Origin: Mycolicibacterium sp. MU0050 | Lineage (GTDB): Bacteria; Actinomycetota; Actinomycetes; Mycobacteriales; Mycobacteriaceae | Length of the DNA stretch: 64,000 nucleotides | Direction of reading: 5' to 3' | NCBI RefSeq assembly: GCF_963378085.1 | Contig: NZ_OY726395.1 | Coordinates: 1,674,001 to 1,738,000, forward strand | Shown: one piece after another, positions 41,774-50,347 of the stretch | Layout of the letters: each line of letters starts with the position of its first letter | Numbering within the stretch: position 1 is the stretch's first letter | Notes under the pieces: model-generated | Databases searched by the model: none | Seen by the model: only the letters and a program-made list of their open reading frames with translations | Told to the model about the DNA's origin: nothing | Translations under genes and position numbers: made by a program

Positions 41774-42613
41774 ATGTGGCGGCTGCGCGTGGTGCACGCG
41801 ACGGGATATGCCTACAAGTCGGCGGTCACCGCATCGTTCAACGAAGCCCGGCTGACACCGCGATCGGATCAGCGGCAGAACGTCATCCTCAACCGGGTCG
41901 AGACGGTGCCGGCCACCCGGTCCTACCGCTACGTCGACTACTGGGGCACCGCCGTGACGGCGTTCGATCTGCATGCGCCGCACACCGAACTCGAGGTCAC
42001 CGCGTCCTCGGTGGTCGAAACGGACAAGCCCGAGGACCCGGAACTGTCGGTCAGTTGGGACGACCTGGCTTCCGAGGCCGTGGCGGATCGCTTCGACGAG
42101 ATGTTGAGTCCCAGCCACTACACCCCGGCCAGCAAGCGCATCGAACGCGTCGGTCGTCGCATCGCCAAGGACAACGATCCGCAACAGGCGGTCATCGAGG
42201 CGGCGCGCTGGGTGCAGGGCGAACTGACCTACGTCGCGGGCACCACCGGTGTTCATTCCTCGGGGCTGGACGCGCTGCGGGAAGGCAAGGGCGTGTGCCA
42301 GGACTTCGCGCACCTGACGCTGATTCTGTTGCGGGGGATGGGGATTCCGTCGCGCTACGTCTCGGGGTATCTGCACCCGCACGGCGACGCCGCCGTCGGC
42401 GATACCGTCGAGGGACAGAGCCACGCCTGGATCCAGGCCTGGACCGGGGAGTGGTGGTATTACGACCCGACCAACGACACCGGCATCAACGAGCAGTACA
42501 TCAGCGTCGGTGTGGGCCGGGACTACTCGGACGTGACGCCGTTGAAGGGCATCTACTCGGGGGAGGGCTCCACCGACCTCGACGTCATGGTCGAGATCAC
42601 CCGGTTGGCCTGA
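41774..42613 (+). CDS. Transglutaminase-like cysteine protease-fold protein
   Basis: 279 residues. An N-terminal beta domain (MWRLRVVHATGYAYKSAVTASFNEARLTPR) precedes the transglutaminase core with the catalytic triad: Cys175 in GKGVCQDFAHL, His in EGQSHAWIQAW, and Asp in YYDPTNDTGIN. It is third in a tight operon with the ATP-grasp and alpha-E genes. The enzyme may hydrolyse or form amide bonds in the product of the ATP-grasp enzyme. The ATG at 41774 gives the family N-terminus. Rv2409c orthologue. Confidence 0.88.
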   Translation: MWRLRVVHATGYAYKSAVTASFNEARLTPRSDQRQNVILNRVETVPATRSYRYVDYWGTAVTAFDLHAPHTELEVTASSVVETDKPEDPELSVSWDDLASEAVADRFDEMLSPSHYTPASKRIERVGRRIAKDNDPQQAVIEAARWVQGELTYVAGTTGVHSSGLDALREGKGVCQDFAHLTLILLRGMGIPSRYVSGYLHPHGDAAVGDTVEGQSHAWIQAWTGEWWYYDPTNDTGINEQYISVGVGRDYSDVTPLKGIYSGEGSTDLDVMVEITRLA

Positions 42614-42615
42614 CC

Positions 42616-43452
42616 TCAGCCGATCCGGACCCGGTGCAGGTCGTCCCCGAGCTCGACGCGGCCGTCGAACTCCTCGGCGGCCAGCTGCCGCCACTGGTCC
42701 TCCTCGCCGGGGGTGATCGCCGGGACGTAGTGCGTGAGGATCAGGGTGCCCACGCCGGCACGGGTGGCGGTGGCCGCCGCCTGCTGCACCGACGAGTGGT
42801 AATCGCAGATGTCCTTGAACCGCTGCAGGGGCATCCGCTGGACCAGATCGTCGCGAATCACCGTGTGCACCAGGGCATCCGCGCCGGAGCTCAGGCGGTC
42901 CAGGCTGGCGCACGGCACCGTGTCGCCGGCCAACACCACCGCGGTGCCCTCGCATTCCACCCGGAATCCCAGCGTGGGTTCCACCGGTCGGTGATCGGTG
43001 GGGGCGGCGGTGATGCGCACCGCGCCGCGCTCCCACACCGGCCCGTCGGTGAACTCCTGCACCTCCAGTGGCGGCGGTTCGTTCAGGTCGTCGTGGTGGG
43101 CGATCCGATAGCCGATGTCGAATCCGAAGGCCTGCAGCGTCGCCCGCACCACGTCGGCGGTGCCGGGCGGGCCGATGATCGGCAGCGGCGCCGGGCGCGC
43201 GTCGAAGGTGGTGACCCAGCGGGTGATGATCACGTCGCCCAGGTCCGTGATGTGATCGCTGTGCAGGTGGGTGAGCAGCAGGGCGTCCAGCGCGTTGGCG
43301 CCCACGCCGAGGGCCGCGGCCCGTTGCAGGACGCCGCGCCCGCAATCGACCAGCAGCGTCTGCCCGCCGGTACGGACCAGAGTGGCCGGGCCGGCGCGGT
43401 TCGGATCGGGGATGGGACTGCCGGTGCCCAGCAGGGTGACTTCGATCGCCAT
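42616..43452 (-). CDS. Ribonuclease Z-like metallo-beta-lactamase protein
   Basis: 278 residues. The metal-binding motif [16 protein letters not shown] (about 59-74) plus [29 protein letters not shown] and LILTHYVP follow the RNase Z/ElaC layout, in which a bimetal site cleaves tRNA 3' trailers. The position matches Rv2407. Several Rnz relatives act on small molecules instead, so tRNA processing is probable but not certain. It converges on the transglutaminase gene, 2 bp apart. Confidence 0.82.
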   Translation of the reverse strand: MAIEVTLLGTGSPIPDPNRAGPATLVRTGGQTLLVDCGRGVLQRAAALGVGANALDALLLTHLHSDHITDLGDVIITRWVTTFDARPAPLPIIGPPGTADVVRATLQAFGFDIGYRIAHHDDLNEPPPLEVQEFTDGPVWERGAVRITAAPTDHRPVEPTLGFRVECEGTAVVLAGDTVPCASLDRLSSGADALVHTVIRDDLVQRMPLQRFKDICDYHSSVQQAAATATRAGVGTLILTHYVPAITPGEEDQWRQLAAEEFDGRVELGDDLHRVRIG

Positions 43453-43545
43453 CTCTCGGGTATCTCACAACCCCGGCGGCCCGGGTGGGGGATCGCGCAA
43501 AACGATCGCTTGGCCCGTTTCCTTTCGCTGCCGCAGAATCCCGCC

Positions 43546-43551
43546 TAGGCT
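43546..43551 (+). promoter_or_regulatory. -10 element for the CBS-domain gene
   Basis: TAGGCT predicts transcription from about 43558, downstream of the GTG at 43555. This leaves a 27-nt leader with GGAGG before the ATG at 43585, so it decides the start in favour of that ATG. Confidence 0.5.
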
Positions 43552-43584
43552 GGTGTGAACTGGATCACAGCTGCGGAGGTTGCG

Positions 43585-44016
43585 ATGCGGATCGCCGATG
43601 TCCTGAGAAGCAAGGGGGCCGATGTCGCCACGGTGCGACCGGAAGCGACGGTGCGGGAGTTGTTGGCTGGACTGGCCGAGGCGAACATCGGCGCCATGGT
43701 GGTCGTCGGGTCGGCGGGGGTGATCGCCGGGATGGTCTCCGAACGCGACGTGGTGCGCCGGTTGTACGAGCAGGGACCGTCCATTCTCGACCTGTCGGTG
43801 GCCCAGATCATGACGCCGGCGGTGGCCACCTGCGGCTTGGATTCCTCGGTCGACGAGCTCTCCGAGATGATGACCACAAACCGGGTGCGCCACATCCCGG
43901 TGCTGGTCGAGGGTCGGCTGGCGGGCATCGTGAGCATCGGCGACGTGGTCAAGACCCGCCTCGAGGAACTCGAGTCCGAGCAGGAACTCTTGCAGGCCTA
44001 CATCACCCAGGGCTGA
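43585..44016 (+). CDS. CBS-domain pair protein
   Basis: 143 residues made of two CBS domains (about 10-62 and 75-130): MRIADVLRSKGADVATVRPEATVRELL, AGMVSERDVVRRL, IMTPAVATC and AGIVSIGDVVKTRL. Such stand-alone pairs bind adenine nucleotides or related ligands and sense energy state. GGAGG 6 nt before the ATG and the upstream -10 element fix the start. Rv2406c orthologue; partner unknown. Confidence 0.88.
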   Translation: MRIADVLRSKGADVATVRPEATVRELLAGLAEANIGAMVVVGSAGVIAGMVSERDVVRRLYEQGPSILDLSVAQIMTPAVATCGLDSSVDELSEMMTTNRVRHIPVLVEGRLAGIVSIGDVVKTRLEELESEQELLQAYITQG

Positions 44017-44048
44017 CTTCTGGGGCTCTGCCGTGTCAGGCTGGTCGG

Positions 44049-44669
44049 ATGCTTTATCCCGACGCCACCCCGGAGGTTGCGCCCGCCCGCAAGGCCGACA
44101 TCCGCGAACTCGGACGGACGCTGGGCCGCGCGTTCTTCGACGACCCGGTGATGACGTGGATGTTCCCGCAGGCCGGCCGGCGCGCAAAGGCCCTGCCCAA
44201 GATGTTCGCGACGATGACTCGGCACCAGTTCCTGGGGCACGGCGGCGTCGAGGTCGCCTCCGACGGGGTGCACATCGCAGCGGCTGCGCTGTGGTCCCCG
44301 CCCGGCCGCTGGCAGACGACACCGTGGCAGGACCTGCGCATGATCGCCGGGTTCCTCGGTGCGATGGGCCTGCACGTCAAGCGCGGCCAGCAGGTCGGCG
44401 AGTTGATGAAGAAGCACCACCCCGAGCAGCCGCACTGGTATCTGGGGGTGATCGGCAGCGACCCCACCTTCCGCGGCGGTGGGTACGGCCACGCGCTCAT
44501 GGCCTCGCGCCTGGACCGCTGCGACGCCGAGTTCGCGCCGTCGTATCTGGAGTCCAGCAATCCCGTCAATGTCCCGTACTACCAGCGTTTCGGGTTCGAG
44601 GTCACCGGCGAGATCCAGCTGCCCGACGGCGGTCCGGTGATGTGGCAGATGTGGCGCGAGCCGCGCTGA
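44049..44669 (+). CDS. GNAT-family N-acetyltransferase
   Basis: 206 residues. The acetyl-CoA-binding loop is VIGSDPTFRGGGYGHALMASRL (about 138-159), preceded by WYLG and followed by YLESSNPVNVPYYQRFGFEV, the usual GNAT tail. Substrate unknown. A CAGGCT hexamer 6 nt before the ATG suggests a leaderless mRNA. No operon partner. Confidence 0.85.
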   Translation: MLYPDATPEVAPARKADIRELGRTLGRAFFDDPVMTWMFPQAGRRAKALPKMFATMTRHQFLGHGGVEVASDGVHIAAAALWSPPGRWQTTPWQDLRMIAGFLGAMGLHVKRGQQVGELMKKHHPEQPHWYLGVIGSDPTFRGGGYGHALMASRLDRCDAEFAPSYLESSNPVNVPYYQRFGFEVTGEIQLPDGGPVMWQMWREPR

Positions 44670-44681
44670 CCCGAAAAGCGG

Positions 44682-45281
44682 TCAGCTCCAGGAGTACTCG
44701 GCCCGTAACCGCGTCGCGACCAGGTCGAACTTCGCGCGGTCCAGGATGGCGCCCTCGCGCCGGATGCCCTCCTCGGGCACGTCGAGCACCCGGTCCAGCC
44801 GGACCCAGCTCGGGCGGCCCTCGCCGTCCCAGGGACCCGAACCGATCCCCACCCAGTGTCGGTCGTCGGCGTGGTGCGCCTGGCTGGACAGCATGAGCCC
44901 CAGCAGCACCGAGCGATCGCGGCCAACCACCAGCACGGGCCGGTCCTTGCCGCGGCTGGGGTCGTCCTCGTAGACCACCCAGGTCCAGACGATCTCGCCC
45001 GGATCGGCCTGGCCGTCGAGGTCGGGGGCATAGGAAATCCGGCGCGCGCGGTGCGCGGTCGGCACCACGGTGTGGGTGACGGGCCGCCCCGCGGTGATCG
45101 CCGCCGGCGGCTCGGCCGATGCGCCGACGAGCGCGTCGACACCGATCTTCAGCCCCTGCTGGATGGTGCGTTGCATGCCCTGCGGGTTCTGCAGATTGCG
45201 GATCAACTTGGGTGCCTCGTTGAACACCAGATGCTCGGTGACCTTCAATACCTGCTGCAGCGGCCTCCATTGCGACGCCAT
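44682..45281 (-). CDS. PemK/MazF-like protein (Rv2405-type)
   Basis: 199 residues from the ATG at 45281. The C-terminal half has the PemK/MazF-type barrel pattern (GEIVWTWVVYEDDPSRGKDRPVLVVGRDRSVLLGLMLSSQ, about 100-140). The N-terminal 90 residues are helical and not part of classical MazF. No antitoxin-sized gene is adjacent, so a working toxin-antitoxin role is doubtful. Divergent from lepA. TATGCT (complement 45290-45295) lies 8 nt before the ATG. A longer frame to 45368 would run over this promoter and is rejected. Confidence 0.75.
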   Translation of the reverse strand: MASQWRPLQQVLKVTEHLVFNEAPKLIRNLQNPQGMQRTIQQGLKIGVDALVGASAEPPAAITAGRPVTHTVVPTAHRARRISYAPDLDGQADPGEIVWTWVVYEDDPSRGKDRPVLVVGRDRSVLLGLMLSSQAHHADDRHWVGIGSGPWDGEGRPSWVRLDRVLDVPEEGIRREGAILDRAKFDLVATRLRAEYSWS

Positions 45282-45289
45282 AGCTGCCA

Positions 45290-45347
45290 AGCATAAGCGC
45301 TTCCGGGCAAGCTCGATTGTGACCCGACGTCGGTCGCTGGCTACTCT
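45290..45347. promoter_or_regulatory. Divergent promoters of the PemK-like gene and lepA
   Basis: TATGCT on the minus strand (complement 45290-45295) serves the PemK-like gene. TACTCT on the plus strand (45342-45347) predicts a lepA transcript starting near 45354, about 40 nt before its proposed start codon. Confidence 0.45.
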
Positions 45348-45394
45348 GGAGACGTCCCATCGCGCCAAACAGGCCGACCCACCAGGAGATTTCC

Positions 45395-47239
45395 ATCAGC
45401 ACCTTCGCCGACAAGACGTTCACTGCGCCGGCGCAGATTCGAAATTTCTGCATCATCGCCCACATCGACCACGGGAAGTCCACCCTGGCCGACCGGATGC
45501 TGCAGCTCACCGGGGTGGTCGACGACCGTTCGATGCGTGCCCAGTACCTGGACCGGATGGACATCGAGCGCGAACGTGGGATCACCATCAAGGCGCAGAA
45601 CGTGCGCCTGCCCTGGCAGGTCGACGGCGAAGATTTCGTGTTGCACCTGATCGACACCCCCGGCCACGTGGACTTCACCTACGAGGTGTCGCGCGCACTG
45701 GAGGCCTGCGAGGGCGCCGTGCTGCTGGTCGACGCCGCGCAGGGCATCGAGGCGCAGACGCTGGCCAACCTGTATCTGGCGCTGGACCGCGACCTGACCA
45801 TCATCCCGGTGCTCAACAAGATCGACCTGCCCGCCGCGGACCCGGACCGCTACGCCGGCGAGATCGCGCACATCATCGGCTGCGAGCCCGAGGAGGTGCT
45901 GCGGGTCTCGGGCAAGACCGGGGTGGGCGTGCCGGAGCTGATCGACGAGGTGGTGCGCAAGGTGCCGCCCCCGCAGGGCAACGCCGATGCTCCCGCCCGG
46001 GCGATGATCTTCGACTCGGTCTACGACATCTACCGCGGCGTGGTCACCTACGTGCGCGTGGTCGACGGCAAGATCACCCCGCGCGAGCGCATCGCGATGA
46101 TGTCCACCGGCGCCACCCACGAACTGCTCGAGGTCGGCATCGTCTCGCCCGAACCGAAGGCCAGCGACGGCCTCGGGGTCGGCGAGGTGGGCTACCTGAT
46201 CACCGGCGTCAAGGACGTTCGGCAGTCGAAGGTCGGCGACACCGTCACCACCGCGCGCCAGGGTGCGACCGAGGCGCTGACCGGCTACCGCGAGCCCAAG
46301 CCCATGGTCTATTCCGGGCTGTACCCGGTCGACGGGTCGGACTATCCGAATCTGCGCGAGGCCCTGGAGAAACTGCAGCTCAACGACGCCGCGTTGACGT
46401 GGGAGCCGGAGACGTCGGTGGCGTTGGGGTTCGGGTTCCGGTGCGGGTTCCTCGGTCTGTTGCACATGGAGATCACCCGCGAGCGCCTGGAACGTGAGTT
46501 CAACCTCGATCTGATCTCGACCTCGCCCAACGTCGTCTACCGGGTGCAGAAGGACGACGGGGCCGAGATGATCGTCACCAACCCGTCGGACTGGCCCGAG
46601 GGCAAGATCTCCGCGGTCTACGAACCGGTGGTCAAGACCACGATCATCGCGCCCAGCGAATTCATCGGCTCCATCATGGAACTGTGCCAGTCGCGGCGCG
46701 GGGAACTCGGCGGCATGGACTATCTGTCGCCCGAGCGCGTCGAACTGCGTTACACAATGCCGTTGGGGGAGATCATCTTCGACTTCTTCGACGCGTTGAA
46801 GTCACGCACCCGCGGGTACGCCAGCCTGGACTACGAGGAGGCCGGCGAGCAGGAGGCCCAGCTGGTCAAGGTGGACATCCTGCTGCAGGGGGAAACGGTC
46901 GACGCCTTCAGCGCGATCGTGCATAAGGATTCGGCCTTTGCCTACGGCAACAAGATGACCACCAAGCTCAAAGAGCTCATTCCGCGGCAGCAGTTCGAGG
47001 TCCCGGTGCAGGCCGCGATCGGCTCGAAAATCATTGCCCGCGAGAACATTCGGGCCATCCGCAAGGACGTGCTGTCCAAGTGTTACGGCGGCGACATCAG
47101 CCGTAAGCGCAAGCTGCTGGAGAAGCAGAAGGAGGGCAAGAAGCGGATGAAGACCATCGGTCGCGTCGACGTTCCGCAGGAGGCCTTCGTGGCCGCGCTG
47201 TCCACCGAGTCCGCGGGCGACAAGGCCGCCAAGAAGTAG
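45395..47239 (+). CDS. lepA: Elongation factor 4 (LepA), apparent AUC start
   Basis: Ribosome-associated GTPase, about 614 residues. G1 is AHIDHGKST, then [22 protein letters not shown] and [12 protein letters not shown]. The LepA-specific C-terminus is [23 protein letters not shown]. The first canonical in-frame start is the ATG at 45497, which would delete the P-loop and cannot be right. Upstream, the frame is open to a TGA at 45320 but contains no ATG, GTG, TTG or CTG before the P-loop. AGGAG at 45384-45388 lies 6 nt before an ATC at 45395, which is the best start, with an ATT at 45389 less well placed. The M. tuberculosis protein has the same conserved QEIPISSFADK region. Confidence 0.9.
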   Translation: MSTFADKTFTAPAQIRNFCIIAHIDHGKSTLADRMLQLTGVVDDRSMRAQYLDRMDIERERGITIKAQNVRLPWQVDGEDFVLHLIDTPGHVDFTYEVSRALEACEGAVLLVDAAQGIEAQTLANLYLALDRDLTIIPVLNKIDLPAADPDRYAGEIAHIIGCEPEEVLRVSGKTGVGVPELIDEVVRKVPPPQGNADAPARAMIFDSVYDIYRGVVTYVRVVDGKITPRERIAMMSTGATHELLEVGIVSPEPKASDGLGVGEVGYLITGVKDVRQSKVGDTVTTARQGATEALTGYREPKPMVYSGLYPVDGSDYPNLREALEKLQLNDAALTWEPETSVALGFGFRCGFLGLLHMEITRERLEREFNLDLISTSPNVVYRVQKDDGAEMIVTNPSDWPEGKISAVYEPVVKTTIIAPSEFIGSIMELCQSRRGELGGMDYLSPERVELRYTMPLGEIIFDFFDALKSRTRGYASLDYEEAGEQEAQLVKVDILLQGETVDAFSAIVHKDSAFAYGNKMTTKLKELIPRQQFEVPVQAAIGSKIIARENIRAIRKDVLSKCYGGDISRKRKLLEKQKEGKKRMKTIGRVDVPQEAFVAALSTESAGDKAAKK

Positions 47240-47250
47240 AGCTGTCTTCG

Positions 47251-47341
47251 CCGCAAGCGCTCAGCTGTGAACGCCTCACCGCGGCGAGCGCTCTGCTGGG
47301 TACAGCCCACCGCCGCGAGCGGCCACTGTTGTACAAAATTC
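47251..47341. repeat. Three degenerate ~30-bp tandem repeats after lepA
   Basis: Units beginning near 47251, 47281 and 47312 share CCGC-A/G-AGCG followed by C-T/A-CTG and a GTACA or similar end. The last unit contains TTGTACAA (47329-47336). They occupy almost the whole gap between lepA and the insertion sequence. No coding potential. Confidence 0.5.
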
Positions 47342-47351
47342 TGCGCCTGGG

Positions 47352-47373
47352 TTCAAGGGGTGGATGCAACAGC
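47352..47373 (+). repeat. Left terminal inverted repeat of the IS30 element
   Basis: Begins TTCAAGGGGTGGATG and ends CAACAGC. It matches the complement of the right end at 21 of 22 positions. Confidence 0.8.
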
Positions 47374-47392
47374 CTCTAGCTGAGGGGTTCAG

Positions 47393-48649
47393 ATGGGGCT
47401 GCCGGAGTTAGCGCGTGTGGAAAGCCGGTTTTGGGAACTAATTCGTGATGGGCTCTCGCCGCGAGATGCCGGCAAGGCTGTCGGCGTGTCGGGGCACACT
47501 GGTTATCGCTGGTTTGCTGATGTTGGAGGTGTGAAACCACCTCCGCGTGATGACGGGCCTCGGAAAAAGCCTCGGTTGAGCTTCGAAGAACGTGAGGAGA
47601 TCGCGTTAGGCATCGCTGCAGGGGAATCGATGTGCAGCATCGCGCGTCGACTCAAGCGGGCACCATCGACGATCTCGCGTGAAATCAAGAACAACAGCAA
47701 GCCTGGCCGCAACCGTTACCGCAGCCGATACCAGTTCGGGGCGAGGTGGCATGGCGGTCACGAGCAATGTCCGCGCTATCGTGCCAGCAGCGCTCATGCA
47801 CGTAGTCAGCGTCGGGCTCGCCGAGCCAAGCCGGGCAAGCTGGCGACCAACCGGCGTTTACATGCTGAGGTGCAGACTCGGTTGGAAGATGATCAGCACA
47901 GTCCTGAGCAGATCGCTCGACGGCTGCAGATCGACTTCCCTGACGATCCGGAGATGCGGGTGTCCCACGAGACCATCTATCAGGCGATTTATGTTCAGGG
48001 CAAGGGGAATTTGCGCCGCGAGTTGCATACCTGTCTGCGGACCGGACGGGCGTTGCGTAAGCCTCAGCGCCGCCCCGATGAGCGCCGCGGGAAACTGCGG
48101 GACATCGTCAGTATCAGCGAGCGGCCGCCGGAGGTCGAAGACCGGGCTGTCCCCGGACACTGGGAGGGAGATCTGATCCTGGGCAGCGTCGCATCGGCGT
48201 CGGCAATCGGGACGGTGGTAGAACGCACCACTCGTTTCACTATGCTGCTGCACCTGCCCGACCGGCATACCGCAGAAGCCGTCCAGGAAGCGATCGTAAC
48301 CAAAATGGCCCAGCTCCCGACGATCCTGCGCAAGACTCTGACCTGGGACCGAGGCCACGAAATGGCCAACCACGCCGCCATCGCGACCGCCGCGGAGCTG
48401 GACATCTACTTCTGCGATCCGCACTCGCCCTGGCAGCGCGGCACCAACGAAAACACCAATGGTCTGCTACGCCAGTACTTTGCCAAAAGTACTGACTTGT
48501 CGGTCTTTCCCGCTGACTACCTCGACTACGTCGCGGCCAAACTCAACAACCGGCCACGGAAAACCCTGCGCTGGAAAACCCCCGCCGAAGCCCTCGACGA
48601 ATTACTGTCGAACCCGTTCAAATCGCCCGCTGTTGCATCCACCGCTTGA
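47393..48649 (+). CDS. IS30-family transposase
   Basis: 418 residues. An N-terminal helix-turn-helix pair (LSPRDAGKAVGVSGHTGYRWF, then SMCSIARRLKRAPSTISREIKNN) precedes a DDE integrase core: first Asp in GHWEGDLILG, second in TWDRGHEMANH, and Glu in GTNENTNGLLRQYF. RWKTPAEALDEL near the end is also typical of IS30 transposases. No frameshift or stop interrupts it. The stop codon lies inside the right terminal repeat. Confidence 0.95.
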   Translation: MGLPELARVESRFWELIRDGLSPRDAGKAVGVSGHTGYRWFADVGGVKPPPRDDGPRKKPRLSFEEREEIALGIAAGESMCSIARRLKRAPSTISREIKNNSKPGRNRYRSRYQFGARWHGGHEQCPRYRASSAHARSQRRARRAKPGKLATNRRLHAEVQTRLEDDQHSPEQIARRLQIDFPDDPEMRVSHETIYQAIYVQGKGNLRRELHTCLRTGRALRKPQRRPDERRGKLRDIVSISERPPEVEDRAVPGHWEGDLILGSVASASAIGTVVERTTRFTMLLHLPDRHTAEAVQEAIVTKMAQLPTILRKTLTWDRGHEMANHAAIATAAELDIYFCDPHSPWQRGTNENTNGLLRQYFAKSTDLSVFPADYLDYVAAKLNNRPRKTLRWKTPAEALDELLSNPFKSPAVASTA

Positions 48650-48650
48650 A
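48629..48650 (-). repeat. Right terminal inverted repeat of the IS30 element
   Basis: On the minus strand it reads TTCAAGCGGTGGATG to CAACAGC, one mismatch from the left end. The transposase stop codon (48647-48649) is within it. Confidence 0.8.
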
Positions 48651-48708
48651 ACCGCCGCGGATTTGCGTACCAGGATGAGCGCTCGCGCACAGGGGGCGGG
48701 GAGAAGCC

Positions 48709-49293
48709 TCAGATGTACATCGCCGGGTCGATGTAACTGGTGGGATCGACGGCCTCTTCGCGTTCCTTGGCACCGCGATGTCGCACCACCGCCGGAATGC
48801 CGGTCGCGATCGACTCGGCCGGCACGTCGCGGGTGACGACGGCGTTGGCGCCGATCGCGCTGTCGTCGCCGATCGTCAGCGGCCCCAGCACCTTGGCGCC
48901 GGCGCCGATGGTGACCCGGTTGCCGACGGTGGGATGACGCTTGACCTGCTGGAGGGTGCGCCCGCCGAGGGTCACCCCGTGGTAGAGCATCACGTCATCG
49001 CCGATCTCGGCGGTCTCACCGATCACCACGCCCATGCCGTGGTCGATGAAGAAGCGTCGGCCGATGGTGGCGCCGGGGTGGATCTCGATGCCGGTGAACG
49101 CGCGCACCGCCTGCATCAGGATCCGGGCCGGCCCGCGCAACGCCGGGCGCGCCCACATCCGGTGCGCCACCCGGTGCGCCCAGATCGCGTGCAAGCCCGA
49201 GTACACCAGCGCGTTCTCCACGTCTCCGCGCGCCGCCGGGTCGTGTGCGCGGGCGTTCTGCAGGTCTTCCCGCAGCGTGGCCAACAGCGCCAT
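48709..49293 (-). CDS. cysE: Serine O-acetyltransferase
   Basis: 194 residues. Makes O-acetylserine, the carbon acceptor for sulfide. Short N-terminal helical domain, then a left-handed beta-helix with hexapeptide repeats: [44 protein letters not shown], then [34 protein letters not shown]. The length matches the short actinobacterial CysE form. It begins 5 bp after the cysK stop on the same strand, so the two form an operon. Confidence 0.95.
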   Translation of the reverse strand: MALLATLREDLQNARAHDPAARGDVENALVYSGLHAIWAHRVAHRMWARPALRGPARILMQAVRAFTGIEIHPGATIGRRFFIDHGMGVVIGETAEIGDDVMLYHGVTLGGRTLQQVKRHPTVGNRVTIGAGAKVLGPLTIGDDSAIGANAVVTRDVPAESIATGIPAVVRHRGAKEREEAVDPTSYIDPAMYI

Positions 49294-49298
49294 GGTCC

Positions 49299-50234
49299 TC
49301 AGTCCCGAACGTGCTCGAACAACGCCGTGGAGACGTAGCGCTCGCCGAAGTCGGGGATGATCACCACGATCTGCTTACCGGCGTTCTCCGGGCGTTTGGC
49401 CAATTCCAGTGCGGCCCAGACGTTTGCACCGGCCGAGATGCCGCCCAGGATGCCCTCCTCGGTGCCGAGCGCGCGGGCAGTGGCAATCGCGTCGTCGAAG
49501 GCGGCGTCGATGATCTCGTCGTAGACGCCGCGGTCGAGCACCTCGGGGATGAAGTTGGCGCCGATGCCCTGGATCTTGTGCGGGCCGGGGTCGCCGCCAT
49601 TGAGGATCGGGGAGTCCAGCGGTTCCACCCCGACGATCTTCACCTCGGGCTTGCGAGCCTTGAGCACCCGGCCGACGCCGGTCAGCGTCCCGCCGGTGCC
49701 GATCCCGGCCACGAAGATGTCGACGGCGCCGTCGGTGTCCGCCCACACCTCCTCGGCGGTGGTGCGTTCGTGGATCTCCGGGTTGGCCGGATTGGCGAAT
49801 TGGTCTGCGGCCACCGCGTTCTCGGTCTCGGAGATGATCTGCTTGGCGCGGGCCACCGCGCCGGCCATGCCCTCGGACCCGGGGGTCAGCACGATCTCGG
49901 CGCCGAAGGCGCGTAGCAGCACCCGACGTTCGGTGGACATGGTGTCCGGCATGGTCAGGATGACCCGGTAGCCGCGGGCGGCGCCGACCATGGCCAGCGC
50001 GATGCCGGTGTTGCCGCTGGTGGCCTCGACGATGGTGCCGCCCGGTCGCAGGGCGCCGGCGGCTTCGGCGGCGTCGATGATCGCCACCGCGATGCGGTCC
50101 TTGACGCTGTTGGCCGGGTTGTAGAACTCCAGCTTGGCCAACACCTGTGCACCGAGGCCCTCGGTGAGGCGGTTGAGCCGGACGAGCGGCGTGCGCCCGA
50201 CCAGTTCACTGACGTCGTTGTAGATAGTGCTCAT
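49299..50234 (-). CDS. cysK: Cysteine synthase A (O-acetylserine sulfhydrylase)
   Basis: 311-residue PLP enzyme that makes cysteine from O-acetylserine and sulfide. The PLP lysine is in [15 protein letters not shown] (about 40-54). The substrate loop [13 protein letters not shown] and phosphate-binding [13 protein letters not shown] are intact. The C-terminus ends in a few residues after [12 protein letters not shown]. The ATG at 50234 is preceded by AGAAGGG; longer frames to 50303 run past the promoter. In M. tuberculosis the pair (Rv2334-Rv2335) sits elsewhere. Confidence 0.95.
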   Translation of the reverse strand: MSTIYNDVSELVGRTPLVRLNRLTEGLGAQVLAKLEFYNPANSVKDRIAVAIIDAAEAAGALRPGGTIVEATSGNTGIALAMVGAARGYRVILTMPDTMSTERRVLLRAFGAEIVLTPGSEGMAGAVARAKQIISETENAVAADQFANPANPEIHERTTAEEVWADTDGAVDIFVAGIGTGGTLTGVGRVLKARKPEVKIVGVEPLDSPILNGGDPGPHKIQGIGANFIPEVLDRGVYDEIIDAAFDDAIATARALGTEEGILGGISAGANVWAALELAKRPENAGKQIVVIIPDFGERYVSTALFEHVRD

Positions 50235-50271
50235 GACCGCCCTTCTGATGCAGCTCAGATTCGTCAGATCG

Positions 50272-50277
50272 AGACTA
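50272..50277 (-). promoter_or_regulatory. -10 element for cysK-cysE
   Basis: TAGTCT on the minus strand would start transcription near 50265, leaving a leader of about 30 nt with AGAAGGG before the ATG. Unlike the sulfate-uptake and sulfite-reductase operons, no cysteine-rich leader frame is present. Confidence 0.45.
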
Positions 50278-50347
50278 GCGGGTGCCGGTGAACCTGTCGG
50301 CAACGCAGCCCATCAGCGCGCGTGCAGCGACGATCAGGCAAGCTGGG

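Larger units (their letters stand above)
47352..48650 (+). mobile_element. IS30-family insertion sequence
   Basis: About 1.3 kb bounded by 22-bp terminal inverted repeats (47352-47373 and 48629-48650) that differ at one position, with a single transposase gene filling the interior. Both ends and the gene are intact, so it may be active. I could not see a convincing target duplication. It lies at the junction between lepA and the cysE-cysK block, where gene order departs from M. tuberculosis. Confidence 0.85.

Noticed and set aside
44682..45368. Longer 228-codon version of the PemK-like protein
   Set aside because: The extra 29 codons lie upstream of the predicted -10 element and read into the lepA promoter.
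47340..48660. Target-site duplication of the IS30 element
   Set aside because: The bases just outside the two inverted repeats (GGG and ACC) do not match, so no duplication is claimed.
50235..50345. Cysteine-rich leader peptide in front of cysK
   Set aside because: Known in M. tuberculosis upstream of cysK, but here the short gap contains no frame with clustered Cys codons on the cysK strand.
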